Below are positions 1-36,720 of a stretch of 64,000 bases of DNA, in pieces (position 1 is the first letter of the stretch; every line of letters begins with the position of its first letter). The notes beneath the pieces were generated by a model, which saw nothing but the letters and a program-made list of their open reading frames with translations, had not been told where the DNA came from and made no database searches. A program made the position numbers and the translations under genes. The stretch is from Phoenix dactylifera (lineage: Eukaryota > Streptophyta > Magnoliopsida > Arecales > Arecaceae): contig NC_052395.1 in NCBI RefSeq assembly GCF_009389715.1, positions 2,542,001-2,606,000 of the forward strand, read 5' to 3'.

Positions 1-2130
1 AAGTAAAGAGTACAAAGGGGGCGGGAGCTCTGCTCTGGATGTCCACAAGAACTCCCCGGAATGTCGTGCAACATAGGAGGCGACCCAGTCTGCAGCCCTG
101 TTCGCCTCCCGAAAAACATGTGCAACCTGATGCTCGCCTAGCTCAGCAACCAGCTTGCGAGTATCGCAAATAAGTGGGTGACCATCCCCATACCGGTCAG
201 CACACCGAATCCACTCGATCACCGTCGATGAGTCTCCCTCAATGTGCACCCGCTCCGCACCGAGCACCCGTCTCGTATAGGTAATCCCCTCCCAGGCAGC
301 TCGAAGCTCTGCCCCAACTACAGTAAGACCTGGTACATGACGACCCCCTGCTGCAACCAAGCTGCCATGATAGTCTCTGATCACAAAACCAACCCCTCCA
401 GACCTCCTATCTGCCGCCACACTGCCATCAAAATTCATCTTGAGAAAACCAGGGGGTGGGGGCACCCAAGAAACAAAAGCAAACCTGGGCGCTGTAAAAG
501 CGAGACGAGTGCCCCAGATGTCCCCGGCCGTCCCAAGAGAACCCGTAGCAGCGCATGAGATCACCTCTCTAGCCTGAAGCACTGCTCTAAACACCACCAA
601 CCTCGGCGAGGATCTCCTGCCCTCAAACAAAACCGCATTCCTGTCCAACCAAATGTGATAGGCCAGGTATGCTCTGAGAACCCCTACCTCAACAGAACTA
701 GGCTGCCGGAAAGAGTCTCTCACCAACTGCAGCAGATCCTGTACCGACACAACCGACAGGGGAAGAGGAACAGGTGACCTCCTCCAAATCTCCCTAGCCC
801 TGGGACACTGCAGAAGAACGTGCCCAATAGTCTCCTCACTGACCGTGCACACCTCGCAGCATTGCGAGATCCGCATGCCCCGCCGAACTAGCACGCTCCT
901 AGTTGGAAGGCAGCCCCAGGCCACCTTCCAGAAAAAGAGCGCCACTCGCGGATGGGTCCGCATCCTCCAAATCCACCCTCCCTCTAGCTGCCGAGCTGGC
1001 TCCACCCTGAACAAAGCCTGTAGATCCCTAGCGCGAACCTGCGTTCGCTCCGTCGGCGCCCACACCAACCTGTCAGTCTCCCCTCGCATCGGCACCGGGA
1101 GGGCTAGAACCATCTCCGCCAAGTGCGTCCCAAAGGCCTCCCTAATCATCTCCTCCCTCCATCGGCCCTCCTCAGAGATCAGCAGGTCACTAACCGTATG
1201 GCCCGCCAATCGTCCCGAATCCACCAAGGTCGGCAGACGACTGAGCGGCTGTGCAGTCACCCAGCAGTCTTCCAACACATCAATAGAGCGACCGTCACCA
1301 ATAGCCCATCTAATCTCCTGAATGACCAACATAGCCCTGGCACACATCTCCCTCCAAACCGGAGAATGATAGCGAGTGGCTCTCACTCCAGGCACCAACA
1401 CCCCATACTTCGCCCTCATCAACGAGGACCACATACTGCTAGGCTCCAGAACAAATCTCGCGACATGTCGGGCTGCCAACACCTCTCGCCTATCCAACAA
1501 AGACTGCAACCCCAGGCCCCCAAACCTGGTGGGCTGACACACCACCTCCCATGCTAACAAATGGATGCCACCTCTGCCACCATGCCTTCTCCATATGAAG
1601 TTTCTAATAAGCTGCTCAATGGGCTTCAAAACCGACACTGGAATGAAGCAATTGGAAAGTAAATATATAGGAATCGAAGAGAGGACTGACCGTACCAAAG
1701 TGATCCTGCCCATCATAGACAGGGAGTGCATCTGCCAGCCCTCCAACCTCTGCCTGATGCTGAGCTCAAGTGAACAGCAGTCCCTGCCTCGCAGCCGCCG
1801 GCCTGAGATCGGAACTCCCAGGTATCTCATAGTGCCCTCCTGCTCACCCACCCCTAAAGTCTCCATAATGGAAAGCCTCGCCGTCCGCTTGGTCTTCGGA
1901 CTGAAACAAACTGCTGACTTCGAAAAATTTACCCGCTGACCAGATGCATCACAATAATCTCGGAGAATCCTGGCAATAACCCGGGTGTCCTGCCGCGACG
2001 CCCGGACTAACAGCAAACAATCATCAGCAAACAATAAATGGGAAATCGGGGGGGCATCAACCGCTGGCTGGGCGATCACCGCCTGACGCAATGCTCTAGA
2101 CAGAGCATCCGCACAGATAATAAATATCGC
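1..2130 (-). mobile_element. LINE (L1-type) 3' half: RT C-terminus, zf-RVT, RNase H; 5'-truncated, runs off window
   Basis: Read on the minus strand, a reading frame without stops runs from about 2125 to the window edge. In order it shows the end of a reverse transcriptase with the FADD box (frame reads HLLFADDCLLL, near 2045-2015), the RT-to-zinc-binding linker (RYLGVPISG), a zf-RVT zinc-binding domain (CEVCTVSEETIGHVLLQCP, near 860-805) and a plant-LINE RNase H domain (MNFDGS, ELRAAWEG, EGDSSTVIEWI, REANRAADWVASYVA). Upstream of 2130 the frame meets a stop, so the copy is 5'-truncated. The 3' tail lies outside the window. Plus-strand open frames here are shadows of this coding sequence. The uninterrupted frame suggests a fairly young insertion. 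Confidence 0.93.
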
Positions 2131-2991
2131 GTATATTTTTTAAGCGGTCGGTTTAGAAAAGATACTATGAGAGAATTAATTGCGTATGGGTCACGACCCA
2201 GCACCCGACCGTAGGGGGTAGAGAAGCCTCATCCGAGGGCGGCATCGCGGAGAGGAGTTTTGGGGAGCCTATTGGCGCAATCGATGAAAACCCCAGTTCC
2301 AAGTACCCTTCTCCCCTCTCTCGTATTTGAATTCCAAGAAGGTACGTATTTCCCCTCTCCCACGATTTCGACCCAGACCCGTTCCCAAATTCTCGCATTA
2401 TTTTCCGATTTCATCGTTTGATTCTTGCTTCTAGGTTTTCTTGAGTGATTACTGGCTTCTGCTTTGGTGGAAATCTTTAGCACCGTCAGTCTCTAGAGAA
2501 CTTGGGTTCGAAGGATTTCGGGTTTCTTGGGATGTGACGATCGAACGAGGGTTTATGGTGGGTTCTTGGCTCCAAGGAGCGGTAATTTCGATCCATTCTT
2601 TCGACTTGAACCGAGAAAAACGTAGTTCTACTTCGTCTGTGTATCGAAAATAGGAATTGCTCTCAAGATTCGTTCTTGTTTCATAGACTGAATTCTTTTG
2701 CTTGCAATCAATTTGTTTTTCCCGTTCATTTTTCTAAGTTTACAAATGTTTCACCTCTGGAACAGAATCAGTAAACCTAGGTTTGTGCGGATACAAGGAG
2801 GGAGAAGAAGTGGGCGTCATGAAGACCGAATTTTGTTATTTATTTATTGCATTCTTGAATACTTGATCTAACTTATTCAGGAATATTATCAGAGCTATAA
2901 ATTATTTGGTTGCGAGGATATTAGGGCCATTGATCTCTTGCGTGGGTGAATTTGTTAAGACTGAATGCTGGCGTCGGGGAGGGGTGGAGAG
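2131..2991 (+). promoter_or_regulatory. Promoter and 5' UTR region of the GDH-like gene
   Basis: This is the only space between the LINE remnant and the first coding exon, so promoter and leader must lie here or inside the LINE. I see no convincing TATA box. A likely 5'-UTR intron runs from a GTACGT donor at 2342 to a CAG acceptor ending at 2880. After 2881 there is no ATG until 2965. That placement is inferred from splice consensus only. Confidence 0.45.
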
Positions 2992-26909
<23,918 letters not shown>

Positions 26910-27331
26910 TTCAAGTTTCTCGAGATTTCGTAGTCATCAAATGGGAACATCTCTGCATTCCTTAATGTTGCTAAAGCTATGGTTGACAAGGTTGCGTGTG
27001 ATTCAAGTTTATTGAGATTTCATAATCATCAAATTGGTTGTCAAGTGGAGCATTCGGCAACAGAGAAGCAGCCATATGCTAAGCATGTAAAAATATTGCA
27101 CTGGTTGTTCAGTGCATACAGGTGAAGTCCTCTGTCTCTCCATGTTGCTGAAATATTTTCAGCTTGATGGAATGGAAGATGCTGCAAGAAGTGGCTAAGA
27201 CTCTGTAACATAGACAAATGTGTGGTAGATTTCACAAGGAAAAAGAATCACTGGGAGATCTGTTGCTCGCGGTGTATGCAACATCCAATTTGCATATTTC
27301 ACTATTGTGAATAATGTAAACAGTGATTAAG

Positions 27332-27337
27332 AATAAA
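27332..27337 (+). terminator. Likely polyadenylation signal of the GDH-like gene
   Basis: An AATAAA hexamer lies 423 bp after the stop codon, in the expected place for the 3' UTR end. Plant poly(A) signals are loose, so this is a candidate only. Confidence 0.45.
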
Positions 27338-27359
27338 GCGCATTATTCTTTACCAGTCT

Positions 27360-28112
27360 CAGAAATTGATGATGACATGACCTGAATTCCATTTAGCTGT
27401 GTTTCTAAATTATACTAGCATCATTGTTTGAATGTTTGCCAACTGCAGACTTAACATCCCTGTATCCTTGCTTTTGATGCTATTTTGTCCTGTATGTAGA
27501 TTCCATTTGAAGATAATTGAACTTGGGATATAAACCTACCCACAGATCATAGGTCAGGCTGGAGTGTCTGGATTCTTAGGTTGAAATCTCAGAGCTTTCC
27601 AGGTTGTCTGAAAAAACTGCCTGGTTTTGTTCACACATACCGAATTGATGTGCTTGCAAATGAGTGCATTTGTAAGGAACGACTCACATTTTATCAGCAG
27701 CCATAACCAACATGACTGGCCATTATTTGCCTTGATTATGAAGCAGCTATTTTGTAAAGACTCTTCGACTTCAACCGTGAAAGCATTAATTGCATGTGGC
27801 ATTGCCAGAATTTGAAGCCATGACATCACCTACCTACCATTAGAAAATGAAGACTTCTTGGGTTTTTTTGGAGGCTTCTCTACATGTACTGCAACAGGGA
27901 AAAACCATATCAAGTTCAAAACAGGCAGCTATCAACCAGCTGATTGGCTCTCCAGAGAGGATTCAGCTTCTAGCGCTGGGTTCTGGTGGTGCGATTTTCC
28001 CACTCCTTTGTTGGAGTTGGCTTGTACTGACTATAGTTCCCCCTTGTTTTCTCCATTGATCAATATTACTGCTTGGACGTTGTCTTGGTCGGTAACATGA
28101 ATCAGATTCAGT
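27360..28112. other. Intergenic, between convergent genes
   Basis: No gene or complete element recognised. Short open frames here have no family resemblance. Confidence 0.7.
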
Positions 28113-28127
28113 CTGCCTGCCAATAAC

Positions 28128-28638
28128 TTTTTTTTTTTTTGATTAAACGGGAGGCTATGCCACACTACATTTATTTATATGTGAATGTACAGAGTTTGTA
28201 CAGAGGAAAGAAATGAGAAGAAAATGAGTACTCGGCCAGATAGTGAAAGCCGTCATCTAGCCAGAGGGGGGCTTTTTTTTATTTTTTTATTTTTTTATTT
28301 TTTTTAACATAATACTGAGGTTGGGGGAGTAGTAGAACTAAGGATGAAGCTATCCAAGAAGAACTAGCCTGGCTATTCAAACTCATCATAACAGTTCCAA
28401 TACCGGTTCTTTTGTATTCTCCTTCATGGCAGGATATGCAGTTCTTAAGCGGGGATAAGCATTGTTTAAGTACTTCAGTAGCTACCTTGGCTTCAAACCT
28501 GAATACCCGATTGTTCCTATCCTTCCACACACACCAATTTAGCGTTGAGAAAGGGCAGTCCCATGTTTTTTTTTCTTTTTCCTTTCCATTAATAGCCTTT
28601 TCTCCAATCAAAAGGCAGTCCCAACCTAGCGTTGAGAA
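28128..28638 (-). mobile_element. 5'-truncated LINE, 511 bp, with perfect 15-bp target duplication
   Basis: The minus strand ends in a poly(A) tail (T run starting at 28128) and encodes the linker between zf-RVT and RNase H (LNWCVWKDRNNRVFRFEAKVATEVLKQC, read near 28545-28450). The insertion is bounded by CTGCCTGCCAATAAC at 28113-28127 and 28639-28653. Near its 5' end the GTTGAGAA/GGCAGTCCCA box is present twice (28540-28562 and 28614-28638), a small rearrangement of the kind seen at LINE 5' junctions. Confidence 0.9.
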
Positions 28639-28653
28639 CTGCCTGCCAATAAC

Positions 28654-29331
28654 ATTGACTTATGAATAATGGCCCATCCAATCAAAAGTAGCAAAGCAGC
28701 TATGGGCTTTCACTGCCATATGATGGAATGGATAACATGGATAAACCTGTAGATGTCTAGCTATTTCCAGCAACATCATTCATAAGCAGCTAGAATGAAT
28801 CTCAATCCAAGCGGAAAGGGACTAAGGTTTACCTTGTGCTATGTACATATAATGCAATTAGCCTTCCAAACATTCACGACAGCAAAATGACTTGAAGATA
28901 TTAGAGGAGGATGTTGCTATCATAGTAATGATAGATTTTGATGTTATGACATGCAATTAAAAACTGTAAACATATCAAAGAAAAAAGAGGTTCAGATAAT
29001 ACATTCCACGACACAAAGGATTGATGTTGCTGCTACGATAATGACTCATACAATTAGGCCTCAGCAGCAAAATTCAAAAGATTTCCTCACAGCACCACCT
29101 GTTCCAACATAACTAGAATTGACTTCAGCCTGGTTGATCAAAATCCGAAAAGCTGGTCCATGCAGGGATCTTAGCTATACAATAAACACCAATTCATAAG
29201 CATTATGAAATATCATGTATCCATCAAAATTTTTGAAGGAACAATTATGGCAATATAAAAAGAAAGAGAGGATTCCAACGTAATTATAGATCAACATACC
29301 ATATCAAGCTCGATAAGGAAGTAAGCAATTT
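28654..29331. other. Intergenic and probable 3' UTR of the RWD gene
   Basis: AT-rich stretch downstream (minus strand) of the RWD-protein stop codon. No gene recognised; part of it must be the 3' UTR. Confidence 0.5.
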
Positions 29332-32300
29332 TCACTTTCTGGATCCTTCCGATGATTTATCGGGCCTCTGTGCCAAATAGTGCTCAAGCATATCTTCTTC
29401 ATCATCTGCAAATGTCAACAAGGAAAAACAATTTCTAGTGCTCAATTTATTATGACAGACTCCAGACAAGTTTAACATCTGTATTTTTTTTTCAAAACTA
29501 TCTCATCAAGTTTAGTGGCTCAAATGAATGACACTCAGGAAATAAAGGATCACCTTCAAAGTCATCATCCAGGTCAATGTCCTCTTCATCTTCCTCCTCA
29601 GATCCCTCAGCAACTGCAGCTGCACCTTTCTGGGGAAAAAACCCAGACATCAGTGTTATACTAATGCTGAACTAGAAAAGATACAAAATAATATAACTTG
29701 ACTAGTCATATTCTTTATAAGGGTGTAGTGTGGGATGTTCCATTTCATCATGTAGCCATTGTATAACGAGTAGCCACACAAGATACAAGATTAATCAACA
29801 CTGTATACACAACCGCATTCATATGTAGAGAAAGCAAAGCATAGGAAAGACATACCGCTGTATGTCTTCCACTCTCAAACCACTGCCTTCCTGAAAGCTT
29901 CTTCTCCTTGGGGGCTGCAAGTGCAGAATCTGGCATTAGCCTGTACCATAGAGGGATTAATTTATAGCATTTTCTTTGAAAAAAAATTCAACTAATTTTC
30001 GGACTAAAAATGTCAAATTTGTAGTGTAGATTGTACACAATCAAACCAAAGACAAGCATGTGTTGGTGACTTAATATGTTGGGAGAGGGGGGAAGGGGCG
30101 CAAAGGATTGGATTTCTTTTCTTTTACAATAGATACATGCCTTGCAATTGTTACATTCTAGGATAGCAAGACCCTCATGACATATTATCATTCCAGTTTC
30201 TTCAATTGTTAGCAAAAATTGAAAAAAAGAATCCATATATGTCATGCTTGGAATGAATGATGGAAAACTAATGCTTACTTGGCTCGTTCTAGTGCTAATT
30301 CAGCTTCAAATCGTTCTCTCCAGGCAATAAAAGTTTCTACAGTAACCGGTTCTCCATGGGGAACGATTATCTGGAAGTAGTTACATAAAAGGCAATATTA
30401 GTACAAAGATGAATAGTCAAACATTTCTCATCAAGAAATCAACATTGTCTCAAATAGCATAAATAATGGCATAAATGCAAAGGAAATATAGCGTAATAGC
30501 ATATTGCATTAGACTATCTCAAATTGTTAGCATACAACTTATCCATTGAAAATCATTAACCAGAGAGTTCCAAAGAGATGAAAAAGATCCCAACAAAAAG
30601 AGCATTAACATGCAGACAAAAGAAGGAAATAATTTGGAGGGATTTTCACGCTCCGAAATAGTCCAAATATTTTGAATAAGCAGTGTAGCAGCATGTACAA
30701 GACCATCATTGTAATTTCCATGCAATTACAGTCATGGGATCTTAAATTGAGAAGCCGAAGAAATGATGCACCAAAATCAAGAGAAGGCACATGTGAAGAA
30801 GAGGGAAGAGGCCCCAGCCAATTAGCAATATGTTGGCCAAAAATCAGAAAAAAGATATTGTAAAGTCATATATATGATTTTCCAAGGAAGAAAAAAAATG
30901 TCTGCCTGCCAATAATATGATGTTAATCCAAATGAAGCCACAAAATATTTCTTCAACTTGTCTAATGTCTACCTCCTATTCAGCTTCACTAGGTTTCTTG
31001 TTATGAACCTCAGTAAAAGAAGTAACCCCAACAAGAGAAACCTTACAAGAATAAGAAGTGAGCAATTTTGATGCATATCAATTTTATAGTGCACTCTCTC
31101 CAAGTGAACCTTAAATACAAACTTAGGAAATTTAATGCTTACGCCACACATCCACAGCTCATGGACCGTACCACTGGTTCAAAAAGCAGGGGCAGCGGTA
31201 AAGCAACATGGTGAAGAACTTCTAGTTAGATATATCGGTCCTTGTATTGATCATCAACTATTTGGCCATTATCATTATGATAATCAGGAAAACATTTATA
31301 CAGCTAGCAGGCCTAAAATTTTACATAGCAAACTTCCTGCTTTTCAAGAATATTAGTGAACCTCTATAATGTTCAAATGAGAAAATACCTATGATATCAA
31401 GTCTGATAATGGCCAGAATCATTGAAAAGAATATATTCAAAATTCATCTGTTTCTAGGGTCTCCTTCCTCCATAACAGTAAGCAAGACCCCTTTTCAACC
31501 CCTCTTCTTCAATCTTGTCATAGATGTAGCTCACACGATACTCAATATCCACAACTTTATGCCTACTTAGTTTGGTCTCCACGTGTTCCACTAAAATAAA
31601 AGTAGAAAACACAATACTCAATAGAATGGTTGTATTTTGAACTGTGGAACTAGTTAGAGCTCGGTCAAATTGTTTTGGAATACGATAAACAAATTGTAAC
31701 AAGGTAAAAGAAGCACATAAAGACAATTTTCTTCTAATAAGCGCTCAAAGCTGGTCTAGGTAAAAAGCATACTAAAGCACACACCCCCAAAAAAAGTTCC
31801 ATTGAGTCAATCGTGATCATTGACTCACAATACGATGAAGAGGAGGTGGGTCAGTTTTTCCATTTCTTACCAATCTGCTAATTAATTAAACTGTTTTATA
31901 CTGCATTGTCAAAAAGGGCCTCTTTGACAAAAATAACAATCATGAACTCCCACTCCATAACCCCTTTTTTCCTTGTTTACGTGAAACTGGAATGCCGAAG
32001 CTACCTGTAAGGATGAAGAAGATCAAGGGGAAAAAACATTCTTAAGAGGAGAGCTTGCTCGAAAACTATAAAGCACAAAAAAACAAAATAGGAATATATA
32101 ACCTTGTCTCTGAACTAGCTGATTTTAAAAAATTAGAAAGTGTTTATTAATGGATAAGCCTGGGCAAGATTCTGACTCCACCATCAGCAAAGAAAATGAA
32201 AAGGCAACTAGAGTACAAATCCTACAATTAAAATAATAAATTTATGTATACATGCCAAAAGCAGACCTTAAACTTAAAAACACACCATCAGAAATCAGTG

Positions 32301-33613
32301 AGATCATAGGCAGAACAAACAGCCATACATCATCTTTAACTGTATCGGTTACTTCAGAATCCTCAGCCACAACCTCATGCCCAAATTTTTCACTTAACCA
32401 CTCTTTAGCAGATGTGACAAGTGTATAGATCATTGCCATGCCAAGATTCTCAGCCATCTGGAAAACATAAATGTCAAATATGGAACATTTCACTTGCTGA
32501 AACAATGAAGAAAAGAGACAAAATATATCCGAGAATGCATTGTTAAATTGCCCAGAGTGACACTAAGTCTGCAAGTTATCTCTGAAGCATGCAACTCCAA
32601 AAACTCAAGTTATGTAGAGGATATGCCAAGACTTGTAATGAAACCCTCAATTGATTTGAAGACATAACGGTAACCATGATCTAGAAGCCTTGCACCATCT
32701 AATTGGTAACATCTACGAATGTTAATCTAGCAGAGATATCTAGGAATATGATAGATCTGAGCTCACCCGTTGTTAGTGAAGTCTTTTATTTTTTTTTACA
32801 AGTTATGGAATTATGGTGCTGAACAATGTGCAAAACATTTTTTATCTTTTGCCTTTGGCCTTTCACATGATCCAGCCAGTTGATAGTTTTTAATATCTGT
32901 TAATAGCATATAGGTTCGTATATTCCACAAGAATAATAGAATAACGTGTTATTCTAATCAGAACTAGTTTGCCCGACAGAGAACATTGAGATGAAAATGC
33001 ATTTACAGATTACTTATAATATCTACTGACAGACTTCGATTGATGATAATTTCCGTGATGCACAATGGGCTAGAGTAGTTTTCCTATAAATTCATAAGAT
33101 TAACACTTAGGGTTGCATAATCTCCAAGCAAGAGGCAACACCTTAGCTGGAGGAGTGCAACAGGTAGATTTCTATGTGTCAGCCTAGATATCACTTACAC
33201 TGATTTAAGAAGAATATGTGCTATCACACTTTTAAATCACCAGTATCATCTACAAATCACCAAAATGCAAGTATAAAAGAAACTAGCTGACAAGAAAGAA
33301 AAAGAAAAATAAAAAAAGAAAGAAACCAGAAGTAGATATATAATTTTGTAATCGAAGGAGAAGAAATGTCTTAAGAATCTACCTCTTTCTCAAACTTTTC
33401 TTTTAGCACTGAAAGATCCTCAGATTTAATTCCTCGTACACTGCAGGCAGAAGTGGCATTTCAAGTTGCAGATGAGGGAGAGAAAAAAGAAAGAAAAATA
33501 ATAACCAAACATCCTCATTAAAATCATGCTGTGCAGGTAAAGAAACATCAGAAAACAAAGCGAACAGGCCAATGTTCAAATGTGTATCTAAAAAAAAAAA
33601 AAAAATAACATTT

Positions 33614-33674
<61 letters not shown>

Positions 33675-35049
33675 AGCAAACCTTTTAATATTCAGAAGTG
33701 GGGGTTCATCTGGATACTTTTCACTATGAGAGAATATCAAAGCCAATTTAACTGCAAGAGACAACAATACGTTAGCTAACAGAATATGAATAGATTATCG
33801 AATACCTGGAAGCTGCCAGTTTTTCCAATATCATATACTCAGATAGAACCAACGTACTTAGATATGAAGGAAAAATAATTCATTTTTTTTTTTTGTTATC
33901 ACCCTAAACTTATAGAGATAAAATGACAGACCTGGCGTGTAATTTGACTCATCCATATCATCATCCTGTTGAAGAAGAAATTGATAAGTACTACAGAGAA
34001 GATGACATAAGAAACAATATTACGATTTTAGCAAAGCAAAATGCTGGCATTTGTGTTGAAATATTAACATCTATAAAACATGAAGGCTGACAACAAGTAA
34101 AAGAAAAGAGAATGAAAGCTGAAATTAATATTGCTAGACCTTACACCAATCCATGGACTTCCAAAAATGGAAAGTTCGTCATGTGCTTACAGTATTTAAA
34201 CCATGTGCGTGCTTCCAGATACATCAATAAAAAAAGAAAGGAAGAAAAAGGGAAACCGTTAAGAAGGTGAACAGAAGAAAGCAAGCATGATCAGTAGACA
34301 TGCAGCATGGCCCTAATCTCTGATGATCAGATAATCAATAAAGCTTATATTCATAGAGCAATAAGAAAGCTTTCAAGAAAATGAAAACTTAAAACTAATG
34401 GCTTACAACAGACTGTCAATTGCTCATAGTGAAGTCGACCAATTCTAACTACTGCACAAATCTACAGTTATTCTAGATCACACCATTCTAAAAGCACTCT
34501 CAAGGATCATATAATTTTACATTCCGTACTACATAATTTGCTACTAACTACATGGAGTCAGAAAGCATATAAGAACAATACATGATTCATACTCGCGAAG
34601 CAAACAATCGAAAAAACCTACTTGATTATAAGAAATCTCCGGACGATAATAACGAGTTGGAGGATTGGTTATTCTGACCTGTGGGGACAATACAATTTGG
34701 AAGCACCGATTGTTTGTGCTCAACCCACTCTCAGTGGAATCAATCTCTGTGGATTTAAAAATTAATAATAAGTATTTGAAACAGTGATAAAAATTAATAA
34801 TGCGACGATATTAGTTCCTAATTAGACTGTTGTTGGGTGGTTAATTAGAAAAATAATTTTAAAAAAAATCGTGGTTTATGAGGAGGCGGACCTTTGATGT
34901 CGTCCATGAGGATGGCTTGTAGAGCTTCGATTTCCATCTCCTGCTCCTGAACGTGGTCTGTGGCAAAAGGGCGTTGCCGAGGAGGTGTCGGAAGGGGGAG
35001 AAAGATCGATAAATTAAAAACCGACTCAGTTCGAGAGATTACCGGTCAT
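29332..35049 (-). CDS. RWD domain-containing protein, RWDD1/GIR2/DFRP2 family, 11 coding exons, 252 aa
   Basis: Coding exons in transcript order: 35049-35043, 34957-34892, 34746-34679, 33965-33932, 33751-33682, 33440-33383, 32457-32329, 30370-30279, 29940-29856, 29629-29554, 29405-29332. All introns are GT-AG and the phases close. The RWD domain covers about residues 8-130: EQEMEIEALQAILMDD, then the hallmark YPDEPP at 71-76, then LGMAMIYTLVTSAKEWLSE. A linker VPHGEPVTVETFIAWRERFE and the LSGRQWFESGR motif follow, then an acidic tail from about 210. Family knowledge: yeast Gir2 and animal RWDD1 bind and stabilise DRG GTPases and touch Gcn1-linked translation control in the cytosol. Plant databases often call it 'ubiquitin-conjugating enzyme family' because of the fold, but there is no catalytic cysteine motif. 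The first coding exon has only 7 bases (ATG ACC G). The gene converges on the GDH-like gene and diverges from the PWWP gene. Confidence 0.94.
30371..32328 (-). other. Intron 7 of the RWD gene
   Basis: Largest intron of the RWD gene, about 2 kb, AT-rich. Nothing recognisable except a third occurrence of TCTGCCTGCCAATAA at 30901-30915, a word also used as the target duplication of the LINE at 28128-28638. Confidence 0.8.
33617..33671. repeat. (AT)n microsatellite
   Basis: About 27 AT dinucleotides in a row within intron 5 of the RWD gene, just downstream of an A run. Confidence 0.97.
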
Positions 35050-35795
35050 CGTTACTTGAGGTCTTGGAATCCCTTTTTTCTCTGATTCTTCTGAGAGAGT
35101 GGGATTGCGAGTCGGCGTTGGAGAAGAGAAGCGCGTTGCAGCGGCCGCGGCGAGGGTGGACGGGAGGCGGAGAGGGAGACCTATGAGGCGATGCTTATTG
35201 TGGTATGCTGCTCCCCTGTTAGTAGGATGCTAAAGAGTTCTTCCTACGTGACCAATATTGATTGGGAGGGATTTTCTGCTCTTGATGGGTGCTGCTTCGG
35301 TATAAAGTGCGGTGGATGCAATGAGACGGCCCGGTTCGACCCGTTCGGGTTGCGTTGCTGGAGGGTAGCCGAATCGACCCAAGTGCCCCTCTCACAACAC
35401 AAAAAAAAAAAAAGTGGCCGTTTCTTCTTTTTTTTTTTAAAGGCCATTTAAGGGATGTTTGATATCGATTTTTTTTTAAAAAAAAAGAGTAGAAATACGA
35501 AATTCAATAAAAAAATAACTGGTTACCCTTTATTAAAAAATATTTTTACTATTTCTGAAAAAAATGGAAATAAATTTTTTTTACTTTTTTTTAACAAAAA
35601 GAAGGAAATCTTCTGACCTTAAAAATATATATATATATATAATTTTGTTCCTTAATATTTTTTTAAAAAAATGATGACCATGCCAAATGCAGCCCTATTA
35701 ACCGTTCAAAACTCGTGATTACATAATCAAATTAGTGCATTTAGGCTTGCGGCTTGTTTTGATAGCTCCATCTTTAAAATAATTTATTTTTTTGG
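35050..35795. promoter_or_regulatory. Promoter side of the RWD gene and AT-rich spacer
   Basis: The GC-richer part, about 35050-35400, lies directly upstream (minus strand) of the RWD start codon and should hold its 5' UTR and promoter. No specific motif was identified. 35400-35795 is made of A/T runs and looks like decayed repeat sequence. Confidence 0.4.
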
Positions 35796-36170
35796 ATAAA
35801 TCAGCTACACGGCTATGGCATGAGCATAGCCAGCTACATCACTAGTAAGAAGACTACACAAAATAAAAGGAGGAGTCTGCTGGGTCCATAAAAAATCTTC
35901 CGAATAATGAGCAGTAAATGAGGTGGCCCAATCTGCAGCTCGGTTCGTCTTCCAGATATTATGCCTGACCTGGATAGCACGACATTTCCGCATCATCCGT
36001 CGTGTGTCATTGAGAAGTAGGTGCTCTGGCACCTTCTGTCTCTCCTTCTCTAATCGCTCAATCAACGCAGCCGAGTCTCCCTCCAGAATGATGCAGTCAA
36101 AGAGAGTCCCTTCTATACTGCCTCGAGCTCCACCTTAGAAGCTGAAACCTCGAAGGAGCACACAATTTGG
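35796..36170 (-). mobile_element. LINE scrap, RNase H C-terminus
   Basis: The minus strand reads IERLEKERQKVPEHLL, then VRHNIWKTNRAADWATSFTA and HYSEDFLWTQQTPP. These match the end of the RNase H domain of plant LINEs (compare REANRAADWVASYVARHSGEFLW at 1-2130). It is a 5'-truncated remnant. No tail or target duplication was resolved. Confidence 0.8.
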
Positions 36171-36720
36171 TCTTTTGATGGAACACATGTTGAGTTTTTT
36201 TATAAAATTGCCTACAGATAATAGGCTGCACCGTAACGGAGTCGTCCATGAAGAAAGGAGTTGGGAATCGAGACTTTAAGACAAATACGCCATATAATAT
36301 CTCCATGCTTTCTATATTTTATTATTTTTAGCTTATGAAATGAAAATCTTTCGTGCCTCTGCAACAAGTCTAAATGTACAGCCATCGATAGCATTACTCT
36401 AATGCCTAAACTGTAATTTCAATGTTTTCTTTTCTATATTTTCATTGGGTAGGATATGAGCGACTATATGGACTTCTCTTGGATTGGTTAGACCGCTAAT
36501 CAATTATTAAATAGCTGAGGTACTTTATGCGGGTTTCTACTCTATTCATTTTTTTTTTAATGCTAATAGATTACACACCAATCATATCATGGTTTGGTTG
36601 ACATTTTTTTTCCGCTATTCGCGGTGCTTGTTGTTTTTATGCATCGGATAATTGTTGTTGCATTGGCCATCATCTAGACTTATGTTTTGTGTGTGCGTGG
36701 GAACTCATCCAAGTTCTATT

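Noticed and set aside
845..1557. Long plus-strand open frames (158 and 144 aa)
   Set aside because: They are antisense shadows of the minus-strand LINE frame, whose RT, zf-RVT and RNase H motifs are clear.
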